Of a stretch of DNA of 64,000 nt, positions 15,201 through 27,200 are shown piece after piece. The notes below the pieces were generated by a model. It made no database searches. It was not told the DNA's origin and was given only the letters and a program-made list of their open reading frames with translations. A program made the translations under genes and the position numbers. Every line of letters begins with the position of its first letter. Position 1 is the stretch's first letter. The DNA comes from Oscheius tipulae. Its lineage: Eukaryota; Nematoda; Chromadorea; Rhabditida; Rhabditidae. The stretch is taken from contig JASJZH010000002.1 in assembly GCA_037178975.1 (NCBI GenBank), positions 6,623,501 through 6,687,500 on the forward strand. The letters are read 5' to 3'.

Positions 15201-18200
15201 CGCCATCACGACATCGATGGCCAACCATTGACCCACCATGTCACAGTCTATCATTCGGGACGTTCAGACGAAGCAATTCCAGTAGTCGTCGCCAAAGTTG
15301 AAGAACCTGTTCACGATGTGGAGCTGGAGAAGGATGTCACTGAGAAGAGCAAGGGATTCGGCTTCAAGCTGCCTGGACTCTTCAAGAAAAGTCATGCTCA
15401 TCAAGATTATCCAACTTCCGAGATCTACGAAGGACCACTGGACAACACTGGACGCCATCACGACATCGATGGTCAACCATTGACTCACCACGTCACAGTC
15501 TATAATTTGGGACGTTCAGACGAGCCCGTTGCAGCTCCTGTCAAAACAGAGAAGTCGGAAGAACACGAGTTTGACATTACTGATGCTGCTCGTGGCCTTG
15601 GATCCAAGTTTACTGGTCTCTTCAAGCGAGGTCCTGCCCACCTGGATTATCCAACTTCCGCAGTCTACGAAGGACCACTGGACAACACCGGACGCCATCA
15701 CGACATCGATGGCCAACCATTGACCCACCATGTCACAGTCTATCATTCGGGACGTTCAGACGAAGCAATTCCAGTAGTCGTCGCCAAAGTTGAAGAACCT
15801 GTTCACGATGTTGAGCTGGAGAAGGATGTCACTGAGAAGGGCAAGGGATTCGGCTTCAAGCTGCCTGGACTCTTCAAAAGAGTCATGCTCATCAAGATTA
15901 TCCAACTTCCGAGATCTACGAAGGACCACTGGACAACACTGGACGCCATCACGAAATCGATGGCCATCCAATGACTCACCACGTCACAGTCTATCATTCG
16001 GGACGTTCAGACGAGCCCGTTGCAGCTCCTGTCAAAACAGAGAAGTCGGAAGAACACGAGTTTGACATTGCTGATGCTGCTCGTGGCCTTGGATCCAAGT
16101 TTACTGGTCTCTTCAAGCGAGGTCCAGCCCACCTGGATTATCCAACTTCCGCAGTCTACGAAGGACCACTGGACAACACCGGACGCCATCACGACATCGA
16201 TGGCCAACCATTGACCCACCATGTCACAGTCTATCATTCGGGACGTTCAGACGAAGCAATTCCAGTAGTCGTCGCCAAAGTTGAAGAACCTGTTCACGAT
16301 GTTGAGCTGGAGAAGGATGTCACTGAGAAGGGCAAGGGATTCGGCTTCAAGCTGCCTGGACTCTTCAAGAAGAGTCATGCTCATCAAGATTATCCAACTT
16401 CCGAGATCTACGAAGGACCACTGGACAACACTGGACGCCATCACGACATTGATGGTCAACCATTGACTCACCACGTCACAGTCTATCATTCGGGACGTTC
16501 AGACGAGCCCGTTGCAGCTCCTGTCAAAACAGAGAAGTCGGAAGAACACGAGTTTGACATTGCTGATGCTGCTCGTGGCCTTGGATCCAAGTTTACTGGT
16601 CTCTTCAAACGAGGTCCTGCCCACCTGGATTATCCAACTTCCGAGATCTACGATGGACTTCTGGACAACACTGGACGACTACACGACATCGATGGCCAAC
16701 CATTGACTCACCACGTCACAGTCTATCATTCGGGACGATCAGACGAAGCAATTCCAGTAGTCGTCGCCAAAGTTGAAGAACCTGTTCACGATGTTGAGCT
16801 GGAGAAGGATGTCACTGAGAAGAGCAAGGGATTCGGCTTCAAGCTGCCTGGACTCTTCAAGAAAAGTCATGCTCATCAAGATTATCCAACTTCCGAGATC
16901 TACGAAGGACCACTGGACAACACTGGACGCCATCACGACATCGATGGCCAACCATTGACTCACCATGTCACAGTCTATCATTCGGGACGTTCAGACGAAG
17001 CAATTCCAGTAGTCGTCGCCAAAGTTGAAGAACCTGTTCACGATGTTGAGCTGGAGAAGGATGTCACTGAGAAGGGCAAGGGATTCGGCTTCAAGCTGCC
17101 TGGACTCTTCAAGAAGAGTCATGCTCATCAAGATTATCCAACTTCCGAGATCTACGAAGGACCACTGGACAACACTGGACGCCATCACGACATTGATGGT
17201 CAACCATTGACTCACCACGTCACAGTCTATCATTCGGGACGTTCAGACGAGCCCGTTGCAGCTCCTGTCAAAACAGAGAAGTCGGAAGAACACGAGTTTG
17301 ACATTGCTGATGCTGCTCGTGGCCTTGGATCCAAGTTTACTGGTCTCTTCAAACGAGGTCCTGCCCACCTGGATTATCCAACTTCCGAGATCTACGAAGG
17401 ACCACTGGACAACACTGGACGCCATCACGACATTGATGGTCAACCATTGACTCACCATGTCACAGTCTATCATTCGGGACGTTCAGACGAAGCAATTCCA
17501 GTAGTCGTCGCCAAAGTTGAAGAACCTGTTCACGATGTTGAGCTGGAGAAGGATGTCACTGAGAAGAGCAAGGGATTCGGCTTCAAGCTGCCTGGACTCT
17601 TCAAGAAGAGTCATGCTCATCAAGATTATCCAACTTCCGAGATCTACGAAGGACCACTGGACAACACTGGACGCCATCACGACATCGATGGCCAACCATT
17701 GACTCACCATGTCACAGTCTATCATTCGGGACGTTCAGACGAAGCAATTCCAGTAGTCGTCGCCAAAGTTGAAGAACCTGTTCACGATGTTGAGCTGGAG
17801 AAGGATGTCACTGAGAAGGGCAAGGGATTCGGCTTCAAGCTGCCTGGACTCTTCAAAAAGAGTCATGCTCATCAAGATTATCCAACTTCCGAGATCTACG
17901 AAGGACCACTGGACAACACTGGACGCCATCACGAAATCGATGGCCATCCAATGACTCACCACGTCACAGTCTATCATTCGGGACGTTCAGACGAGCCCGT
18001 TGCAGCTCCTGTCAAAACAGAGAAGTCGGAAGAACACGAGTTTGACATTGCTGATGCTGCTCGTGGCCTTGGATCCAAGTTTACTGGTCTCTTCAAGCGA
18101 GGTCCTGCCCACCTGGATTATCCAACTTCCGCAGTCTACGAAGGACCACTGGACAACACCGGACGCCATCACGACATCGATGGCCAACCATTGACCCACC

Positions 18201-21200
18201 ATGTCACAGTCTATCATTCGGGACGTTCAGACGAAGCAATTCCAGTAGTCGTCGCCAAAGTTGAAGAACCTGTTCACGATGTTGAGCTGGAGAAGGATGT
18301 CACTGAGAAGGGCAAGGGATTCGGCTTCAAGCTGCCTGGACTCTTCAAGAAGAGTCATGCTCATCAAGATTATCCAACTTCCGAGATCTACGAAGGACCA
18401 CTGGACAACACTGGACGCCATCACGACATTGATGGTCAACCATTGACTCACCACGTCACAGTCTATCATTCGGGACGTTCAGACGAGCCCGTTGCAGCTC
18501 CTGTCAAAACAGAGAAGTCGGAAGAACACGAGTTTGACATTGCTGATGCTGCTCGTGGCCTTGGATCCAAGTTTACTGGTCTCTTCAAACGAGGTCCTGC
18601 CCACCTGGATTATCCAACTTCCGAGATCTACGATGGACTTCTGGACAACACTGGACGACTACACGACATCGATGGCCAACCATTGACTCACCACGTCACA
18701 GTCTATCATTCGGGACGATCAGACGAAGCAATTCCAGTAGTCGTCGCCAAAGTTGAAGAACCTGTTCACGATGTTGAGCTGGAGAAGGATGTCACTGAGA
18801 AGAGCAAGGGATTCGGCTTCAAGCTGCCTGGACTCTTCAAGAAAAGTCATGCTCATCAAGATTATCCAACTTCCGAGATCTACGAAGGACCATGGACAAC
18901 ACTGGACGCCATCACGACATTGATGGTCAACCATTGACTCACCACGTCACAGTCTATCATTCGGGACGTTCAGACGAGCCCGTTGCAGCTCCTGTCAAAA
19001 CAGAGAAGTCGGAAGAACACGAGTTTGACATTGCTGATGCTGCTCGTGGCCTTGGATCCAAGTTTACTGGTCTCTTCAAACGAGGTCCTGCCCACCTGGA
19101 TTATCCAACTTCCGAGATCTACGAAGGACCACTGGACAACACTGGACGCCATCACGACATTGATGGTCAACCATTGACTCACCACGTCACAGTCTATCAT
19201 TCGGGACGTTCAGACGAGCCCGTTGCAGCTCCTGTCAAAACAGAGAAGTCGGAAGAACACGAGTTTGACATTGCTGATGCTGCTCGTGGCCTTGGATCCA
19301 AGTTTACTGGTCTCTTCAAACGAGGTCCTGCCCACCTGGATTATCCAACTTCCGAGATCTACGAAGGACCACTGGACAACACTGGACGCCATCACGACAT
19401 CGATGGTCAACCATTGACTCACCACGTCACAGTCTATCATTCGGGACGTTCAGACGAAGCAATTCCAGTAGTCGTCGCCAAAGTTGAAGAACCTGTTCAC
19501 GATGTTGAGCGGGAGAAGGATGTCACTGAGAAGGGCAAGGGATTCGGCTTCAAGCTGCCTGGACTCTTCAAGAAGAGTCATGCTCATCAAGATTATCCAA
19601 CTTCCGAGATCTACGAAGGACCACTGGACAACACTGGACGCCATCACGACATCGATGGCCATCCATTGACTCACCACGTCACAGTCTATCATTCGGGACG
19701 TTCAGACGAGCCCGTTGCAGCTCCTGTCAAAACAGAGAAGTCGGAAGAACACGAGTTTGACATTGCTGATGCTGCTCGTGGCCTTGGATCCAAGTTTACT
19801 GGTCTCTTCAAACGAGGTCCTGCCCACCTGGATTATCCAACTTCCGAGATCTACGAAGGACCACTGGACAACACTGGACGCCATCACGACATCGATGGCC
19901 AACCATTGACTCACCATGTCACAGTCTATCATTCGGGACGTTCAGACGAAGCAATTCCAGTAGTCGTCGCCAAAGTTGAAGAACCTGTTCACGATGTTGA
20001 GCTGGAGAAGGATGTCACTGAGAAGAGCAAGGGATTCGGCTTCAAGCTGCCTGGACTCTTCAAACGAGGTCCTGCCCACCTGGATTATCCAACTTCCGAG
20101 ATCTACGATGGACTTCTGGACAACACTGGACGACTACACGACATCGATGGCCAACCATTGACTCACCACGTCACAGTCTATCATTCGGGACGATCAGACG
20201 AAGCAATTCCAGTAGTCGTCGCCAAAGTTGAAGAACCTGTTCACGATGTTGAGCTGGAGAAGGATGTCACTGAGATGGGCAAGGGATTCGGCTTCAAGCT
20301 GCCTGGACTCTTCAAGAAGAGTCATGCTCATCAAGATTATCCAACTTTCGAGATCTACGAAGGACCACTGGACAACACTGGACGCCATCACGACATCGAT
20401 GGCCATCCATTGACTCACCACGTCACAGTCTATCATTCGGGACGTTCAGACGAGCCCGTTGCAGCTCCTGTCAAAACAGAGAAGTCGGAAGAACACGAGT
20501 TTGACATTGCTGATGCTGCTCGCGGCCTTGGATCCAAGTTTACTGGTCTCTTCAAACGAGGTCCTGCCCACCTGGATTATCCAACTTCCGAGATCTACGA
20601 AGGACCACTGGACAACACTGGACGCCATCACGACATCGATGGCCAACCATTGACTCACCATGTCACAGTCTATCATTCGGGACGTTCAGACGAAGCAATT
20701 CCAGTAGTCGTCGCCAAAGTTGAAGAACCTGATCACGATGTTGAGCTGGAGAAGGATGTCACTGAGAAGAGCAAGGGATTCGGCTTCAAGCTGCCTGGAC
20801 TCTTCAAGAAGAGTCATGCTCATCAAGATTATCCAACTTCCGAGATCTACGAAGGACCACTGGACAACACTGGACGCCATCACGACATCGATGGTCAACC
20901 ATTGACTCACCACGTCACAGTCTATCATTCGGGACGTTCAGACGAAGCAATTCCAGTAGTCGTCGCCAAAGTTGAAGAACCTGATCACGATGTTGAGCTG
21001 GAGAAGGATGTCACTGAGAAGGGCAAGGGATTCGGCTTCAAGCTGCCTGGACTCTTCAAGAAGAGTCATGCTCATCAAGATTATCCAACTTCCGAGATCT
21101 ACACAGGACCACTGGACAACACTGGACGCCATCACGACATCGATGGCCATCCATTGACTCACCACGTCACAGTCTATCATTCGGGACGTTCAGACGAGCC

Positions 21201-24200
21201 CGTTGCAGCTCCTGTCAAAACAGAGAAGTCGGAAGAACACGAGTTTGACATTGCTGATGCTGCTCGTGGCCTTGGATCCAAGTTTACTGGTCTCTTCAAA
21301 CGAGGTCCTGCCCACCTGGATTATCCAACTTCCGAGATCTACGAAGGACCACTGGACAACACTGGACGCCATCACGACATCGATGGCCAACCATTGACTC
21401 ACCATGTCACAGTCTATCATTCGGGACGTTCAGACGAAGCAATTCCAGTAGTCGTCGCCAAAGTTGAAGAACCTGATCACGATGTTGAGCTGGAGAAGGA
21501 TGTCACTGAGAAGAGCAAGGGATTCGGCTTCAAGCTGCCTGGACTCTTCAAGAAGAGTCATGCTCATCAAGATTATCCAACTTCCGAGATCTACGAAGGA
21601 CCACTGGACAACACTGGACGCCATCACGACATCGATGGTCAACCATTGACTCACCACGTCACAGTCTATCATTCGGGACGTTCAGACGAAGCAATTCCAG
21701 TAGTCGTCGCCAAAGTTGAAGAACCTGTTCACGATGTTGAGCTGGAGAAGGATGTCACTGAGAAGGGCAAGGGATTCGGCTTCAAGCTGCCTGGACTCTT
21801 CAAGAAGAGTCATGCTCATCAAGATTATCCAACTTCCGAGATCTACGAAGGACCACTGGACAACACTGGACGCCATCACGACATCGATGGCCATCCATTG
21901 ACTCACCACGTCACAGTCTATCATTCGGGACGTTCAGACGAAGCAATTCCAGTAGTCGTCGCCAAAGTTGAAGAACCTGATCACGATGTTGAGCTGGAGA
22001 AGGATGTCACTGAGAAGGGCAAGGGATTCGGCTTCAAGCTGCCTGGACTCTTCAAGAAGAGTCATGCTCATCAAGATTATCCAACTTCCGAGATCTACGA
22101 AGGACCACTGGACAACACTGGACGCCATCACGACATCGATGGCCATCCATTGACTCACCACGTCACAGTCTATCATTCGGGACGTTCAGACGAGCCCGTT
22201 GCAGCTCCTGTCAAAACAGAGAAGTCGGAAGAACACGAGTTTGACATTGCTGATGCTGCTCGTGGCCTTGGATCCAAGTTTACTGGTCTCTTCAAACGAG
22301 GTCCTGCCCACCTGGATTATCCAACTTCCGAGATCTACGAAGGACCACTGGACAACACTGGACGCCATCACGACATCGATGGCCAACCATTGACTCACCA
22401 TGTCACAGTCTATCATTCGGGACGTTCAGACGAAGCAATTCCAGTAGTCGTCGCCAAAGTTGAAGAACCTGATCACGATGTTGAGCTGGAGAAGGATGTC
22501 ACTGAGAAGGGCAGGGGATTCGGCTTCAAGCTGCCTGGACTCTTCAAGAAGAGTCATGCTCATCAAGATTATCCAACTTCCGAGATCTACGAAGGACCAC
22601 TGGACAACACTGGACGCCATCACGACATCGATGGCCATCCATTGACTCACCACGTCACAGTCTATCATTCGGGACGTTCAGACGAGCCCGTTGCAGCTCC
22701 TGTCAAAACAGAGAAGTCGGAAGAACACGAGTTTGACATTGCTGATGCTGCTCGTGGCCTTGGATCCAAGTTTACTGGTCTCTTCAAACGAGGTCCTGCC
22801 CACCTGGATTATCCAACTTCCGAGATCTACGATGGACTTCTGGACAACACTGGACGACTACACGACATCGATGGCCAACCATTGACTCACCGTCACAGTC
22901 TATCATTCGGGACGATCAGACGAAGCAATTCCAGTAGTCGTCGCCAAAGTTGAAGAACCTGTTCACGATGTTGAGCTGGAGAAGGATGTCACTGAGAAGA
23001 GCAAGGGATTCGGCTTCAAGCTGCCTGGACTCTTCAAGAAAAGTCATGCTCATCAAGATTATCCAACTTCCGAGATCTACGAAGGACCACTGGACAACAC
23101 TGGACGCCATCACGACATTGATGGTCAACCATTGACTCACCACGTCACAGTCTATCATTCGGGACGTTCAGACGAGCCCGTTGCAGCTCCTGTCAAAACA
23201 GAGAAGTCGGAAGAACACGAGTTTGACATTGCTGATGCTGCTCGTGGCCTTGGATCCAAGTTTACTGGTCTCTTCAAACGAGGTCCTGCCCACCTGGATT
23301 ATCCAACTTCCGAGATCTACGAAGGACCACTGGACAACACTGGACGCCATCACGACATCGATGGCCAACCATTGACTCACCATGTCACAGTCTATCATTC
23401 GGGACGTTCAGACGAAGCAATTCCAGTAGTCGTCGCCAAAGTTGAAGAACCTGATCACGATGTTGAGCTGGAGAAGGATGTCACTGAGAAGAGCAAGGGA
23501 TTCGGCTTCAAGCTGCCTGGACTCTTCAAGAAGAGTCATGCTCATCAAGATTATCCAACTTCCGAGATCTACGAAGGACCACTGGACAACACTGGACGCC
23601 ATCACGACATCGATGGTCAACCATTGACTCACCACATCACAGTCTATCATTCGGGACGTTCAGACGAAGCAATTCCAGTAGTCGTCGCCAAAGTTGAAGA
23701 ACCTGTTCACGATGTTGAGCTGGAGAAGGATGTCACTGAGAAGGGCAAGGGATTCGGCTTCAAGCTGCCTGGACTCTTCAAGAAGAGTCATGCTCATCAA
23801 GATTATCCAACTTCCGAGATCTACGAAGGACCACTGGACAACACTGGACGCCATCACGACATCGATGGCCATCCATTGACTCACCACGTCACAGTCTATC
23901 ATTCGGGACGTTCAGACGAGCCCGTTGCAGCTCCTGTCAAAACAGAGAAGTCGGAAGAACACGAGTTTGACATTGCTGATGCTGCTCGTGGCCTTGGATC
24001 CAAGTTTACTGGTCTCTTCAAACGAGGTCCTGCCCACCTGGATTATCCAACTTCCGAGATCTACGAAGGACCACTGGACAACACTGGACGCCATCACGAC
24101 ATCGATGGCCAACCATTGACTCACCATGTCACAGTCTATCATTCGGGACGTTCAGACGAAGCAATTCCAGTAGTCGTCGCCAAAGTTGAAGAACCTGATC

Positions 24201-27200
24201 ACGATGTTGAGCTGGAGAAGGATGTCACTGAGAAGAGCAAGGGATTCGGCTTCAAGCTGCCTGGACTCTTCAAGAAGAGTCATGCTCATCAAGATTATCC
24301 AACTTCCGAGATCTACGAAGGACCACTGGACAACACTGGACGCCATCACGACATCGATGGTCAACCATTGACTCACCACGTCACAGTCTATCATTCGGGA
24401 CGTTCAGACGAAGCAATTCCAGTAGTCGTCGCCAAAGTTGAAGAACCTGTTCACGATGTTGAGCTGGAGAAGGATGTCACTGAGAAGGGCAAGGGATTCG
24501 GCTTCAAGCTGCCTGGACTCTTCAAGAAGAGTCATGCTCATCAAGATTATCCAACTTCCGAGATCTACGAAGGACCACTGGACAACACTGGACGCCATCA
24601 CGACATCGATGGCCATCCATTGACTCACCACGTCACAGTCTATCATTCGGGACGTTCAGACGAGCCCGTTGCAGCTCCTGTCAAAACAGAGAAGTCGGAA
24701 GAACACGAGTTTGACATTGCTGATGCTGCTCGTGGCCTTGGATCCAAGTTTACTGGTCTCTTCAAACGAGGTCCTGCCCACCTGGATTATCCAACTTCCG
24801 AGATCTACGATGGACTTCTGGACAACACTGGACGACTACACGACATCGATGGCCAACCATTGACTCACCACGTCACAGTCTATCATTCGGGACGATCAGA
24901 CGAAGCAATTCCAGTAGTCGTCGCCAAAGTTGAAGAACCTGTTCACGATGTTGAGCTGGAGAAGGATGTCACTGAGAAGAGCAAGGGATTCGGCTTCAAG
25001 CTGCCTGGACTCTTCAAGAAAAGTCATGCTCATCAAGATTATCCAACTTCCGAGATCTACGAAGGACCACTGGACAACACTGGACGCCATCACGACATTG
25101 ATGGTCAACCATTGACTCACCACGTCACAGTCTATCATTCGGGACGTTCAGACGAGCCCGTTGCAGCTCCTGTCAAAACAGAGAAGTCGGAAGAACACGA
25201 GTTTGACATTGCTGATGCTGCTCGTGGCCTTGGATCCAAGTTTACTGGTCTCTTCAAACGAGGTCCTGCCCACCTGGATTATCCAACTTCCGAGATCTAC
25301 GAAGGACCACTGGACAACACTGGACGCCATCACGACATCGATGGCCAACCATTGACTCACCATGTCACAGTCTATCATTCGGGACGTTCAGACGAAGCAA
25401 TTCCAGTAGTCGTCGCCAAAGTTGAAGAACCTGTTCACGATGTTGAGCTGGAGAAGGATGTCACTGAGAAGAGCAAGGGATTCGGCTTCAAGCTGCCTGG
25501 ACTCTTCAAACGAGGTCCTGCCCACCTGGATTATCCAACTTCCGAGATCTACGATGGACTTCTGGACAACACTGGACGACTACACGACATCGATGGCCAA
25601 CCATTGACTCACCACGTCACAGTCTATCATTCGGGACGATCAGACGAAGCAATTCCAGTAGTCGTCGCCAAAGTTGAAGAACCTGTTCACGATGTTGAGC
25701 TGGAGAAGGATGTCACTGAGATGGGCAAGGGATTCGGCTTCAAGCTGCCTGGACTCTTCAAGAAGAGTCATGCTCATCAAGATTATCCAACTTTCGAGAT
25801 CTACGAAGGACCACTGGACAACACTGGACGCCATCACGACATCGATGGCCATCCATTGACTCACCACGTCACAGTCTATCATTCGGGACGTTCAGACGAG
25901 CCCGTTGCAGCTCCTGTCAAAACAGAGAAGTCGGAAGAACACGAGTTTGACATTGCTGATGCTGCTCGCGGCCTTGGATCCAAGTTTACTGGTCTCTTCA
26001 AACGAGGTCCTGCCCACCTGGATTATCCAACTTCCGAGATCTACGAAGGACCACTGGACAACACTGGACGCCATCACGACATCGATGGCCAACCATTGAC
26101 TCACCATGTCACAGTCTATCATTCGGGACGTTCAGACGAAGCAATTCCAGTAGTCGTCGCCAAAGTTGAAGAACCTGATCACGATGTTGAGCTGGAGAAG
26201 GATGTCACTGAGAAGAGCAAGGGATTCGGCTTCAAGCTGCCTGGACTCTTCAAGAAGAGTCATGCTCATCAAGATTATCCAACTTCCGAGATCTACGAAG
26301 GACCACTGGACAACACTGGACGCCATCACGACATCGATGGTCAACCATTGACTCACCACGTCACAGTCTATCATTCGGGACGTTCAGACGAAGCAATTCC
26401 AGTAGTCGTCGCCAAAGTTGAAGAACCTGTTCACGATGTTGAGCTGGAGAAGGATGTCACTGAGAAGGGCAAGGGATTCGGCTTCAAGCTGCCTGGACTC
26501 TTCAAGAAGAGTCATGCTCATCAAGATTATCCAACTTCCGAGATCTACGAAGGACCACTGGACAACACTGGACGCCATCACGACATCGATGGCCATCCAT
26601 TGACTCACCACGTCACAGTCTATCATTCGGGACGTTCAGACGAGCCCGTTGCAGCTCCTGTCAAAACAGAGAAGTCGGAAGAACACGAGTTTGACATTGC
26701 TGATGCTGCTCGTGGCCTTGGATCCAAGTTTACTGGTCTCTTCAAACGAGGTCCTGCCCACCTGGATTATCCAACTTCCGAGATCTACGATGGACTTCTG
26801 GACAACACTGGACGACTACACGACATCGATGGCCAACCATTGACTCACCACGTCACAGTCTATCATTCGGGACGATCAGACGAAGCAATTCCAGTAGTCG
26901 TCGCCAAAGTTGAAGAACCTGTTCACGATGTTGAGCTGGAGAAGGATGTCACTGAGAAGAGCAAGGGATTCGGCTTCAAGCTGCCTGGACTCTTCAAGAA
27001 AAGTCATGCTCATCAAGATTATCCAACTTCCGAGATCTACGAAGGACCACTGGACAACACTGGACGCCATCACGACATTGATGGTCAACCATTGACTCAC
27101 CACGTCACAGTCTATCATTCGGGACGTTCAGACGAGCCCGTTGCAGCTCCTGTCAAAACAGAGAAGTCGGAAGAACACGAGTTTGACATTGCTGATGCTG

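Noticed and set aside
15971-22953. Treating the pieces between frameshifts as separate genes
   Set aside because: The unit pattern continues unbroken across each indel and no promoter, start context or terminator lies there.
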